Assembly: GCA_944391785.1 (NCBI GenBank)
Contig: CALXUX010000063.1
Coordinates: 1 to 38,799, forward strand
Direction: 5' to 3'
Origin: an uncultured Clostridia bacterium
Lineage (GTDB): Bacteria; Bacillota; Clostridia; TANB77; CAG-508
DNA: 38,799 bases
Every line of letters starts with the position of its first letter. Within the stretch, counting starts at the first letter, position 1. The position numbers were made by a program, and so were the translations under genes. This document shows, piece by piece, positions 1 to 8,224 of this stretch. The notes under the pieces were generated by a model, which was not told the origin of the DNA, searched no databases, and saw only the letters and a list, made by a program, of their open reading frames with translations.

Positions 1-637
1 AGTTTTCAAGTACTTGATTTTTAGTAGGTACAAGTTCATAATGTTTTTCTTGAATTGGTTTTAATAAATTAAATCGAATATTTGAATTATATTGCTTTGC
101 TAATTCTAATAAAGCATCTATACGATTCTTGGTAAAATTCCAATTCATCGCACACATTATAATCCCTGATTCTATTCCATATTCTTTGCATATTTCAAGA
201 GCTTCTAGTGCATATTTGTACACATCTCCTCCTCTATTTTCATTATGTTCTTTTTCATATGGAGAATCTAAACTAATATCCACATCATTTAATAACTTTA
301 GACACTCTGGATAAACATTTTTCAAAGCAATTAAACTTATTCCAGATGTTGTAATTCCTACTTTTATGTTCTTCTTTGTTAATTCTTTCAATATATCCTG
401 CAATAGACTATCCTGAACCTTTAAACCATTAGTAAAAATAGGCTCATTACCTCCTAAATTGATTGTCTCCACTCCTATTCTTTGAACTTGTTCTATTACT
501 TTATCAACAATTTCTTTAGTAAGATTTTTTCCTTTTTCCCTAACACTCATTGAATAACAGTGTTTACATTTGCAAGGACAATCATTTCCTAATGTCCATC
601 CTATGTTTTTAATTTGTCTACACTCTTTTTCTTCCAT
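1..637 (-). CDS. Radical SAM domain protein, C-terminus cut by window edge
   Basis: The gene reads leftwards from an ATG at 637 and runs off the window after about 212 codons. Near the N-terminus the sequence shows C20, C24 and C27 spaced CX3CX2C, the 4Fe-4S and S-adenosylmethionine binding signature of radical SAM enzymes. A GGNEP stretch further on matches the usual GGEP SAM-binding motif, and an ISLDSP stretch fits a later strand of the barrel. The start is one base after the stop of the upstream 237-aa gene, so the two are probably translationally coupled, and an SD-like GAAAGGAGA overlaps the preceding stop. It is the last visible gene of the operon that begins with the PHP protein at 2244. 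The substrate cannot be inferred: it could be a peptide-modifying, activating or tRNA-modifying enzyme. The family call is firm; the function is unknown. Confidence 0.85.
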   Translation of the reverse strand, partial: MEEKECRQIKNIGWTLGNDCPCKCKHCYSMSVREKGKNLTKEIVDKVIEQVQRIGVETINLGGNEPIFTNGLKVQDSLLQDILKELTKKNIKVGITTSGISLIALKNVYPECLKLLNDVDISLDSPYEKEHNENRGGDVYKYALEALEICKEYGIESGIIMCAMNWNFTKNRIDALLELAKQYNSNIRFNLLKPIQEKHYELVPTKNQVLEN

Positions 638-638
638 T

Positions 639-1352
639 TTACTCTCCTTTCAAAATTTCTTTTTTTACTTCTCTGATTTGTTCTTTAATTTTTCCATAGT
701 ATGATAAATTTATATCTAAATTTTTCTTTAGAGCATCTATATATAATTCTTTATACAAATTTAAGTATATTTTGTATTGTTTGTATGAATAATATTTATC
801 TGTAATATTCCATAATTTAAATAAATTATCTATTTCTTTTTCTGTTTTTATATTATTTTTTTGTTGTTCTACGCTTAATTTTCTATTTGATAATACATAT
901 AGTAAAAATTTACAATCATTTTTTTGTTTTATCTGATTTATAAAATTTAAAATTATTTTTGTCTCATCTTCTATTACTCCAACATCATTTAGAGGATAGT
1001 TATATTCATTTACTTTTTCAAAATGATTCTCATATATCTTTTTATCAACAATAGTTAATATATTCTTTTTATAATTTATAGTAAAAATCTGTCCATATAT
1101 AATATTTGTATTATCAGTTTGTCCATTTTCATTAATAGCATTAATAAATTTTAAATAATCAAATGTATTTTCTGTGTACTTCTCCACCTTTTCATTTTTC
1201 ATAATTTTCTTCATTTCGTCATTTTTCTTTACATTTAATTCTATATATTCTGTCAATTTTTTGCTATTTCTGAGTTTTTGAATAAATTTTTTATTATCTA
1301 TTATCTCTATTTTATGGCATTTGAAAATGCCAATTTCGTTATCGTTCTTCAT
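639..1352 (-). CDS. Hypothetical protein between PHP and radical SAM genes
   Basis: This 237-aa, lysine- and asparagine-rich protein is not recognised. It has no signal peptide, no membrane segment and no cysteine cluster. The first 130 residues mix predicted strands and helices, and the last 70 are mainly helical with many Tyr and Lys. Its start overlaps the end of the PHP gene by 14 nt, and its stop is followed after one base by the radical SAM start, so it is locked into a three-gene operon. That layout suggests it works with the two enzymes, perhaps as a partner or substrate-binding protein, but this is inference from position only. Confidence 0.7.
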   Translation of the reverse strand: MKNDNEIGIFKCHKIEIIDNKKFIQKLRNSKKLTEYIELNVKKNDEMKKIMKNEKVEKYTENTFDYLKFINAINENGQTDNTNIIYGQIFTINYKKNILTIVDKKIYENHFEKVNEYNYPLNDVGVIEDETKIILNFINQIKQKNDCKFLLYVLSNRKLSVEQQKNNIKTEKEIDNLFKLWNITDKYYSYKQYKIYLNLYKELYIDALKKNLDINLSYYGKIKEQIREVKKEILKGE

Positions 1353-2244
1353 AATCTAATCCTCCTTGTGTTATAATTTTTGTTTCATCAAACCAAGGAG
1401 TTATAATGTCTTCGGGTATATTTAAATTCGCCTTACCTATTCCTATCTCAGAATCAGGAGTACCATGTGAATCACTTCCTCCTGAAATATATAAATTATT
1501 TTTTTGTGCAAATTTTAGTGCAAATCTCTGTTGTTCATTTGAATAATATGGATAATATCCTTCTATGCCATCTAGCATACTTTCATTTATTAATGTTTCT
1601 ATTACATCCATTGAATTTTCATTATACTTAAATATATGTGGCATAAAAACTTTTCCCCCACATTGTTTTATCAACTGTACAACTTGTTTATATGATGGAA
1701 TAAGTCTTGAAAAATCAACAAAAAAATCGCTATTAGGATTTGATGTATATGTTAATAAAAAGGTTCTTGCATTATCCCACGCTTCTGCTGAGATAAACCT
1801 TTTATTTTCTAAATGTCTTTTTATTTCATCAAATACTGCTCTTTTTCCTCTTTCTCTTTCCGCATCATATATTATGTTATGAACATCTATAACTAAACCT
1901 TTTTCAATACACTTTTCTATAATTAAATTAGTCTCATATATATTATAATCTTTTTTCGGAAGATATAATTTTGATATTTTGTCTTGCACTAAATCTGTAT
2001 CAATATTATATTCAATTAATTCTATAGGTACATTATTTACTATTGTAGAAAACTCACAACCTGGTATTATTTTTCCACTAAAATATCTTTTCCATGGTAA
2101 TTTTTTTAATTCACTATATGCTTCACAACTATTATTATCTGTTATAGAAATAGTGGAAACATTTTTCTTTTCTGCTATTTGTAATATTTCCAGTAAGTTA
2201 TTTCTTCCATCAGAATAATTTGTATGAATATGTAAATCTATCAT
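1339..2244 (-). CDS. PHP-domain metal-dependent phosphoesterase
   Basis: A 301-aa protein of the PHP superfamily, whose members use a bi- or trinuclear metal centre to hydrolyse phosphate esters. The N-terminus has H5 and H7 in DLHIHTNYSDG, E64 in PGCEFS, a histidine in the MPHIF stretch and a C-terminal SGGSDSHG motif, in the expected order. The usual ITDH motif is ITDN here (N37), so one metal-ligand histidine is replaced. The length is that of a stand-alone PHP phosphoesterase, without polymerase or HisK-type additions. It is the first gene of the operon and has a clear promoter at 2314-2342; the start follows AAAGGGGATAG. The substrate is unknown. Confidence 0.85.
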   Translation of the reverse strand: MIDLHIHTNYSDGRNNLLEILQIAEKKNVSTISITDNNSCEAYSELKKLPWKRYFSGKIIPGCEFSTIVNNVPIELIEYNIDTDLVQDKISKLYLPKKDYNIYETNLIIEKCIEKGLVIDVHNIIYDAERERGKRAVFDEIKRHLENKRFISAEAWDNARTFLLTYTSNPNSDFFVDFSRLIPSYKQVVQLIKQCGGKVFMPHIFKYNENSMDVIETLINESMLDGIEGYYPYYSNEQQRFALKFAQKNNLYISGGSDSHGTPDSEIGIGKANLNIPEDIITPWFDETKIITQGGLDYEER

Positions 2245-2313
2245 AACTATCCCCTTTTGTATTTACATAATTTTTAGTTTATATTTACAAATTTTACTAA
2301 TATAATTAAAATT

Positions 2314-2342
2314 ATTATAGTCCCTTTTACTTGATAAGTCAA
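2314..2342 (-). promoter_or_regulatory. SigmaA-type promoter of the PHP operon
   Basis: On the minus strand TTGACT (2342-2337) and TATAAT (2319-2314) are separated by 17 nt. Transcription would start near 2307, giving a leader of about 60 nt before the PHP start at 2244. Confidence 0.75.
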
Positions 2343-2395
2343 AATACATTTTTTTCTTATCAGGAAACTTTTTTGAATAAAATGTTTCATCCTGG

Positions 2396-2424
2396 TTGAT
2401 TTTGGGTAAAAATTGTATTAAAAT
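2396..2424 (+). promoter_or_regulatory. SigmaA-type promoter of the XRE regulator gene
   Basis: TTGATT (2396-2401) and TAAAAT (2419-2424) are separated by 17 nt. It diverges from the PHP operon promoter about 50 bp away, so a regulator bound between them could control both. Confidence 0.6.
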
Positions 2425-2484
2425 ATATATAGATTTCTTAATATTCAATAAATATTTTAATAAAAGTATATTTATAAGAAACAG

Positions 2485-3225
2485 GTGATATTTATTTATA
2501 AGATTGAAGATATTAATATTGGTAAAAAGTTACAATATTATCGAAAATTAACAAATAAGACACTTTTGGAGGTTGGTGATTATATTCATAAATCTAAAGC
2601 TACAGTTTCTAAGTATGAAAATAATCAAATTATTCCAGATGCAATCACTTTATTAGAATTGTGCAATTGCCTAAACATACCTATAACTGATTTCTTTCCA
2701 GTTGCAAAAGGACAAAACAACAACTCTAGCTCATTATTTAATCCTTTCGAAACTGATAAATTATTTGTATACTATTATACTAATAGTAAACTTATGATTT
2801 CTATTATTGATATATTTATTTCAGACACTCAGTATAAGTGTAAGTTTTATAACGGAATAAAGAATACTGCCAGTTATCAGAATTGTGCCTACTATTATGA
2901 AGGTGTTTTTGAATCTAGTAGAACTGCTGCCTACTTTACATTACATAATTCTTCACATAAAAATAATATGCTTGAAAAAGTTCAAATTGTAGCAAACATT
3001 CCTTGGTCAGACAATATAAAAATATGTAAAGGATTAATACTAGGTCTTACCCCTAATTCTCTACCAACAGTAAAGAAAATAATACTCTCATCTAGTGAAA
3101 TAAAAGACATTCATAAATATGATGACGCATTAATTTTTTCTAAAGAAGATGTCAAAAAAATATATTATGATGGTGCTTTAATTTTAGAAAATAAAAATTA
3201 TGACGAATTCTTTTTTGATTTTTAA
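2485..3225 (+). CDS. XRE-family transcriptional regulator
   Basis: A 246-aa protein with a Cro/C1-type helix-turn-helix at about residues 11-68 (IGKKLQYYRKL, then LEVGDYIHKSKATVSKYENN, ending in ITDFFP). The remaining 175 residues form a domain that is not recognised; it is rich in Tyr, Asn and Ser and could be a sensor or multimerisation domain. The start is a GTG at 2485 with only a weak ribosome-binding site, and no better start lies upstream in frame. The gene is transcribed away from the PHP operon and has its own promoter, an arrangement typical of a local regulator of the divergent operon. The DNA-binding role is secure; the target and signal are inferred or unknown. Confidence 0.85.
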   Translation: MIFIYKIEDINIGKKLQYYRKLTNKTLLEVGDYIHKSKATVSKYENNQIIPDAITLLELCNCLNIPITDFFPVAKGQNNNSSSLFNPFETDKLFVYYYTNSKLMISIIDIFISDTQYKCKFYNGIKNTASYQNCAYYYEGVFESSRTAAYFTLHNSSHKNNMLEKVQIVANIPWSDNIKICKGLILGLTPNSLPTVKKIILSSSEIKDIHKYDDALIFSKEDVKKIYYDGALILENKNYDEFFFDF

Positions 3226-3231
3226 TTAAAT

Positions 3232-3270
3232 AAATAGGAATTAATTGATTCTTCAATTAGTTCCTATTTA
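3232..3270. terminator. Bidirectional rho-independent terminator
   Basis: An inverted repeat with a roughly 17-bp stem (one G-U) and loop TTCT lies between the convergent ends of the XRE gene (3225) and the aminopeptidase gene (3284). A/T runs on both sides let it serve both strands. Confidence 0.8.
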
Positions 3271-3283
3271 TACTTTTATTATA

Positions 3284-4402
3284 TTATATTAAGTTCTCAG
3301 GATTTAATAGCTTTAATTCTTCTAAAACAAATATTCCATCCTTTCTTACTAATACATCATCAAACCAAATTTCTCCGCCACCATATTCTGGTGTTTGAAT
3401 ATTTACTATATCCCAATGAATGCTAGAGCGATTACCATTATCGCTTTCTTCTAAACTATCTCCAGGTGTAAAATGAAAACTTCCTTTTATTTTCTCATCG
3501 AACAATGTATCCCCAATCGGCTTTTCTATATACGGATTTAGACCAATAGCAAACTCTCCGATATATCTGCTTCCATCATCTGTATTTAAAATTTCATTAA
3601 GTTCTTTAGTTTTATTAGCTGTGGCCTTAACTATTTTTCCATTTTCAAGCTCAAATTTAATATTATTGAATAATACACCATTATATCTTGTCTCTGTATT
3701 ATAAGTTATATATCCATTTACACTTGTTTTTACTGGTGCTGTTGCCACTTCTCCATCAGGTATATTAAATGTTCCCATATATTTTTCAGTTGGTATCCCT
3801 TCTATACTAAATGTTAAATCTGTCCCTTCACCTATTATATGAACTTTTTTCGTTTTATTCATTAAATTAACTAGAGGATCCATAGCTTTTGATATTTTAT
3901 CATAATCTAATCCACAAACATTAAAATAAAAATCTTCAAATTCTTCTGTATTCATATTACTCATTTGTGCCATTGACGAATTCGGATATCTTAAAATACA
4001 CCATTTTGTACGTTTGACTCTTTCTTCAAAATGTACTGGCAAAGTATAATATTTATTATATAATTCCATGTTTTCTTTTGAAATTCCATTTAGTTCTGCT
4101 GTATTTGTAATTGCTCTTATTCCTATATATGCATCCATGTCCTTCATTCTTTGCAGATCATGTTTTGCATAAATTTTTATCTGTTCTTCTGTTGCATTTT
4201 TGAGCATTTCTCGAATTATCTTATGATCTATTATATTAAAAAATGGAAATCCACCAATGATTTCTGATTGTTTTATTAATTCTTTTCCTAAAGGAATTGC
4301 ATCTATCCCAATTATTTCTATTAATATCTTTTCTTTTTTTTGTAGATTAACAGAATGACTTAATAAGTTACTGGCTAATTTTTCTAATCTAAAATCCTTC
4401 AT
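3284..4402 (-). CDS. M29-family (thermophilic) aminopeptidase
   Basis: A 372-aa cytosolic metallopeptidase of family M29 (AmpS/AmpT/PepS type), which removes N-terminal residues from peptides using two metal ions. The likely ligands are visible: E218 in NIPDGEVAT, E283 in IGEFAIGLNP, H310 in GSFHFTPGDS, and H329 and D331 in SSIHWD. The order and spacing match the family, although the protein is somewhat shorter than the usual 400-413 residues. The ATG follows AGAGGTGAAGAT. It appears to be monocistronic, with a strong terminator shared with the XRE gene. No special role is implied by its position. Confidence 0.92.
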   Translation of the reverse strand: MKDFRLEKLASNLLSHSVNLQKKEKILIEIIGIDAIPLGKELIKQSEIIGGFPFFNIIDHKIIREMLKNATEEQIKIYAKHDLQRMKDMDAYIGIRAITNTAELNGISKENMELYNKYYTLPVHFEERVKRTKWCILRYPNSSMAQMSNMNTEEFEDFYFNVCGLDYDKISKAMDPLVNLMNKTKKVHIIGEGTDLTFSIEGIPTEKYMGTFNIPDGEVATAPVKTSVNGYITYNTETRYNGVLFNNIKFELENGKIVKATANKTKELNEILNTDDGSRYIGEFAIGLNPYIEKPIGDTLFDEKIKGSFHFTPGDSLEESDNGNRSSIHWDIVNIQTPEYGGGEIWFDDVLVRKDGIFVLEELKLLNPENLI

Positions 4403-4586
4403 ATCTTCACCTCTTTTATAAAGATATCATTTTTTTGTATTTTTCTCAATATTTTTATATTATATTTCAATTATTTATTATATCTTTAATATCTCTGTTA
4501 ATTGAGTTTTAATTAATTTGTTTAGAGTTATTAATATAACTAATTCATAATCTATAAAATATTCTGATTGTTGAACTAATAAATAA

Positions 4587-4628
4587 AAATTAGGAATAGA
4601 GAATCATTTTTCTCTTATGTTCCTAATT
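4587..4628 (-). terminator. Rho-independent terminator of typA
   Basis: An inverted repeat pairs AATTAGGAA with TTCCTAATT, extended by AGAGAA/TTCTCT inside. On the minus strand it is followed by a T-rich run, 10 nt beyond the typA stop. Confidence 0.75.
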
Positions 4629-4637
4629 ATTTTATTT

Positions 4638-6452
4638 TTATTTATTTCTATTTGCTCTTTCTCTTTCCTTTGTGTCTAATATTTTCTTTCTTAATCTAAT
4701 TGATTTTGGTGTTACTTCAACTAGTTCATCATCTTGTATAAATTCAATTGCTTTTTCTAGTGACATTTGGATTGGCGGAACTAAACGCAAAGCTTCATCT
4801 GAACCTGATGCTCTTGTGTTTGTTAGGTGTTTTTCTTTACATACATTTATAGCCAAATCTTCTCCTCTTGAGTTTAGACCTACTATCATTCCTTCATATA
4901 CATCTACACCTGGTCCTATAAATAGTTCTCCTTTGTCTTGTGCATTATATAGACCATATGTTACTGATTTTCCAGCTTCAAATGCTACTATTGTTCCTCT
5001 AACACGTGCTTGGATGTCTCCTTTGTATGGTTCATAGCTGTCAAATATGTGGTTCATTGTTCCTTCACCTTTTGTGTCTGTTAAAAATTCTGTTCTGTAA
5101 CCGATTAAACCTCTTGCTGGGATTTTGAATTCTATTTTTGTATGTCCTAATTCTGCTGGCTCCATATTTACCATTTCTGCTTTTCTTCTTCCTAGTTTTT
5201 CTATTACATTTCCAACACAGTCATCTGGTACATTTACAACTAGCCTTTCTATTGGCTCACATTTTATGCCATCTATTTCTTTGAAAATTACTTTTGGTCT
5301 TGATACTAATAATTCAAATCCTTCTCTTCTCATTGTTTCGATTAGGACTGAAAGATGAAGTTCTCCTCTTCCTGATACTTCAAATGAGTCTGGACTGTCT
5401 GTTTCTTTTACTCTTAATGATACATTTCTTTCTAGTTCTTTGAATAATCTGTCACGTATATGTCTTGATGTTACAAATTGCCCTTCTTTTCCTGCAAATG
5501 GTCCATTATTTACACTAAATGTCATTGATACTGTTGGCTCATCTATATCTACAAATGGTATCTTTTCTGGATTGTTTAGGTCACATATTGTGTCTCCTAT
5601 GTTTATATCTTGAAGTCCTGCAAGTGCTATTATATCTCCTGCTCCTACTTCTTCTACTTCTACCTTTTTTAAGCCTTGATATGTGTAAAGTTTTGCAATT
5701 CGCCCTTGGGTTATTTTATCTTCTTTTCCACATATAGATACAGGCATATTTGCTTTTATTACTCCTCTTTCTATTCTTCCTATTGCTATTCTTCCTACAT
5801 ATTCGTCATAGTCTATGTTTGATACTAGCATTTGGGCAGGTCCTTCTATATTGCATTGTGGAGCTTTTATTGTATTTACTATTGTTTCAAACAAAACTGT
5901 TAAATCTTTTGCATCATCATTTAAATCCATTTTTGCTATTCCATTTTTTGCTGATGCATATACTACAGGGAAATCTAGTTGCTCATCTGTTGCATCTAGT
6001 TCTATAAATAATTCTATTACTTGGTCTACTACTTTTTCTGGAGCAGCTCCTGGTCTATCTATTTTATTTATTACTACTATTGGTTTTAAACCTAATGCCA
6101 AAGATTTTTTTAGTACTTCTCTTGTTTGTGGCATTGCCCCTTCAAAGGCATCAACTAATAAAAGTACTCCATCTACCATTTTTAGTACTCTTTCTACTTC
6201 TCCTCCAAAATCTGCATGTCCTGGTGTATCTACTATATTTATTTTTATGTCTTTATACATAACTGATGTATTTTTTGAAAGTATTGTTATTCCTCTTTCT
6301 TTTTCTAGGTCATTTGAGTCCATTACTCTTTCTTGTACTTGTTCATTTTCTCTGAATACATGGCTTTGTTTTAGCATGCTATCTACTAATGTTGTTTTAC
6401 CATGGTCTACGTGTGCGATTATTGCTATGTTTCTTATTTTCTCGTTATTCAT
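4638..6452 (-). CDS. typA: Ribosome-associated GTPase TypA/BipA
   Basis: A 604-aa translational GTPase of the TypA/BipA family, close to the usual 605-615 residues. The G domain is complete: G1 AHVDHGKT (13-20), G2 GITI, G3 DTPGH, G4 NKID and G5 SAK. Domain II, the EF-G-like domains III and V (FEVSGRGELHLS, PARGLIGYRTEF) and the BipA-specific C-terminal domain with GSDEALRL follow. TypA binds the 70S ribosome and supports assembly of the large subunit and growth under stress. The ATG follows AAAGGATAGG. The gene lies 98 nt behind plsC, and a 10-bp hairpin sits in that gap at 6480-6504. Confidence 0.97.
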   Translation of the reverse strand: MNNEKIRNIAIIAHVDHGKTTLVDSMLKQSHVFRENEQVQERVMDSNDLEKERGITILSKNTSVMYKDIKINIVDTPGHADFGGEVERVLKMVDGVLLLVDAFEGAMPQTREVLKKSLALGLKPIVVINKIDRPGAAPEKVVDQVIELFIELDATDEQLDFPVVYASAKNGIAKMDLNDDAKDLTVLFETIVNTIKAPQCNIEGPAQMLVSNIDYDEYVGRIAIGRIERGVIKANMPVSICGKEDKITQGRIAKLYTYQGLKKVEVEEVGAGDIIALAGLQDINIGDTICDLNNPEKIPFVDIDEPTVSMTFSVNNGPFAGKEGQFVTSRHIRDRLFKELERNVSLRVKETDSPDSFEVSGRGELHLSVLIETMRREGFELLVSRPKVIFKEIDGIKCEPIERLVVNVPDDCVGNVIEKLGRRKAEMVNMEPAELGHTKIEFKIPARGLIGYRTEFLTDTKGEGTMNHIFDSYEPYKGDIQARVRGTIVAFEAGKSVTYGLYNAQDKGELFIGPGVDVYEGMIVGLNSRGEDLAINVCKEKHLTNTRASGSDEALRLVPPIQMSLEKAIEFIQDDELVEVTPKSIRLRKKILDTKERERANRNK

Positions 6453-6479
6453 TTTTACCTATCCTTTCGAAACTTAAGA

Positions 6480-6504
6480 CGTTTTTCAATTCTTTTGAAA
6501 AACG
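6480..6504 (-). other. Hairpin in the plsC-typA gap
   Basis: CGTTTTTCAA pairs perfectly with TTGAAAAACG over 10 bp with a 5-nt loop. On the minus strand it lies 28-52 nt ahead of the typA start. No T run follows it in that direction, so it is not a standard terminator of plsC; it may be an mRNA stability or processing element. Confidence 0.4.
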
Positions 6505-6550
6505 CCCTGCCTCATTTTTTTAAAACTTTTTATATTATATACCTTTTTTA

Positions 6551-7147
6551 CTATTTTGTCAACTTAATTATATTTTCCATTATCTCCTTTGTTATTTCGT
6601 CAAATTTTTCTTTATCTTTATTTCCTTTATAACTACTATAATCTAATGGCTTTCCATATGTAATTGTTATTTTTCTACATTCTTTAGTACCACCCTTTAT
6701 ACCACAAGGCACTACCTTTGCTCCACTTCTAACTGCAAAAAACGCTACACCATCCTTAACCTTTTCTCCTTTTTCCAAACCATTTCTAGTTCCTTCAGGA
6801 AATAAAGCAATACACTTACCCTCTTTCAAAGTCTTCAAAGATTGCTTTATAGCTGTTACATCTTTTTCATCTCTCTTTACTGGTATAGCATCAAAAGCCC
6901 ATCCCAAAAAAGCCAAAAACTTATTTTTATATAGCTCCTCCTTTGCCAAAAACCTCATATCTCTTTTACCAGTAGCAACCATCAAAGGCGGATCCAAATA
7001 ACTCCTATGGTTTCCACAAAATATAACTGCCCCTGTTTTAGGTACATTTTCTAAACCATTTATCTCAGCCCTATATACTATTTTAAACCAAATATACAAA
7101 GCTCCCCTAACAATCCACTTAATAACTTCCTTTATTTTCTGTTTCAA
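6551..7147 (-). CDS. plsC: 1-acyl-sn-glycerol-3-phosphate acyltransferase (PlsC family)
   Basis: A 198-aa membrane-associated acyltransferase that would convert lysophosphatidic acid to phosphatidic acid in phospholipid synthesis. The catalytic NHX4D block is NHRSYLD (N46, H47, D52), and the substrate-binding block FPEGTR is at 116-121. A hydrophobic N-terminal stretch (about 10-25) could be a membrane anchor. Length is typical. The start is a TTG placed correctly behind a strong GGAGGAATTAA site. It lies 18 nt behind the P-loop/Asp23 gene and upstream of typA in the same direction, so the three may be co-transcribed. Confidence 0.93.
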   Translation of the reverse strand: MKQKIKEVIKWIVRGALYIWFKIVYRAEINGLENVPKTGAVIFCGNHRSYLDPPLMVATGKRDMRFLAKEELYKNKFLAFLGWAFDAIPVKRDEKDVTAIKQSLKTLKEGKCIALFPEGTRNGLEKGEKVKDGVAFFAVRSGAKVVPCGIKGGTKECRKITITYGKPLDYSSYKGNKDKEKFDEITKEIMENIIKLTK

Positions 7148-7165
7148 ATTAATTCCTCCTTATTA

Positions 7166-8038
7166 CTATCTATCTTGCCCCGGCACATAAATATTCTTAG
7201 CAACAACCTCAAGCCTAACCACATTCATAGCCGTAAGCTTCTCAATCTCCTTTTTAGCCTTTTCCTTAAAATCCTTAATATCCTGCACCACATTAAATCC
7301 ATATACCACAGTAACTTCTATATACAAACTAACCCCTTCGCCGTAATTTTCCACTCTAGTTTTTTGAATTTTATAAATCCCCTTAGTCTTTGAAACCAAA
7401 TAATCCAATATCTGTCTAAACACCGTATCAGAAATTGTGAATTTTCCCATATAACTAAATGTAGGCCTTATTATAGATTTTTCTGAAATATATGGCTTTT
7501 GCCCCTTTCCTTTTGATTTAAAAATTTGAAGTGGATCAAGCAAAAAACCAGAAAAATCTTTTTTAATTTCAAAAGTTGGCACAGGAATTACATGTTTTCC
7601 TTCAGTTACTCTTATTCTTCTTGCTGTTTCCATTTCTTGTTGTGTTGCGACATCCGTTATATATATTGTTTCAGAAATTTCTGGCAAACCTAAGTTTTCT
7701 GCAATTTTTTTTACCATTCCATCTGATGTTCCAAGTATTAAAATACTTTCTGGTTTATATTTTTTTAATGCTTTTACTATTTCTTGCCTTTCTTCATCTC
7801 TATAAAATAATGCCTTTTTTACAGTTTCGATTTTAGTTGGCGCCTTTTTTGCAGATTCCCCTGCTATTACTTCATTATCTTTTATAAGCAGGCCATCATC
7901 TATTATATAATTTATATTTTTTTCACTTGCTACCATTTGTGCTCTATAGCTTTTTCCTGTTCCTGATGGTCCGACAAATGCATATACTTTTATTCTGTTT
8001 CCAAATAAGTCTTTTAATGTATCTTTTAAAGTTATCAT
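7166..8038 (-). CDS. P-loop ATPase fused to an Asp23/Gls24-like domain
   Basis: This 290-aa protein combines two parts. Residues about 15-150 form a P-loop domain with Walker A GPSGTGKS (23-30), a DDG strand and an ILILGTSDG strand. Residues about 185-285 resemble the Asp23/Gls24 (alkaline shock) domain: a TISDTVFRQILDYLV start, then strands ending in VVYGFNVVQDI and a last MNVVRLEVVAKNIYV strand. Asp23 proteins are envelope-associated stress proteins in Firmicutes. What the nucleotide-binding half does is not known to me. The ATG follows AAAGGAGTAATA, and plsC follows after 18 nt, which hints at a membrane or envelope setting. Confidence 0.7.
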   Translation of the reverse strand: MITLKDTLKDLFGNRIKVYAFVGPSGTGKSYRAQMVASEKNINYIIDDGLLIKDNEVIAGESAKKAPTKIETVKKALFYRDEERQEIVKALKKYKPESILILGTSDGMVKKIAENLGLPEISETIYITDVATQQEMETARRIRVTEGKHVIPVPTFEIKKDFSGFLLDPLQIFKSKGKGQKPYISEKSIIRPTFSYMGKFTISDTVFRQILDYLVSKTKGIYKIQKTRVENYGEGVSLYIEVTVVYGFNVVQDIKDFKEKAKKEIEKLTAMNVVRLEVVAKNIYVPGQDR

Positions 8039-8120
8039 TATTACTCCTTTAACTTTTATTACTATATTCTTTATTATTTATTCTTTTGTTTTTATAGCTC
8101 TATATAATTTCCAATTTTTT

Positions 8121-8211
8121 ATATTTTTGTTTTACCATTATATTAGTAAATTTACAATTTTTATATTTTTGTTTTACCATTATATTAGTAAATTAAATTT
8201 ACAATTTTTTA
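8121..8211. repeat. 42-bp tandem duplication upstream of the P-loop/Asp23 gene
   Basis: A unit beginning ATATTTTTGTTTTACCATTA at 8121 recurs at 8163 with no mismatch over its first 32 bases. The end of the second copy is interrupted by four extra bases before the ACAATTTTT tail returns. It fills most of the 186-bp gap between the transglutaminase stop and the P-loop/Asp23 start. Confidence 0.8.
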
Positions 8212-8224
8212 TCTTTTTATAATC

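Noticed and set aside
2263..2448. 61-codon frame on the minus strand upstream of the PHP gene
   Set aside because: It overlaps the PHP operon promoter and the divergent XRE promoter, has no convincing SD, and its composition is that of random A/T-rich sequence.
5519..6477. Several Leu- and Phe-rich frames on the plus strand opposite typA
   Set aside because: They are antisense shadows of a conserved gene; the low-complexity composition and lack of SD are typical of such shadows. The same applies opposite clpB, uvrC, plsC, ybeY, yqfD and pdaA.
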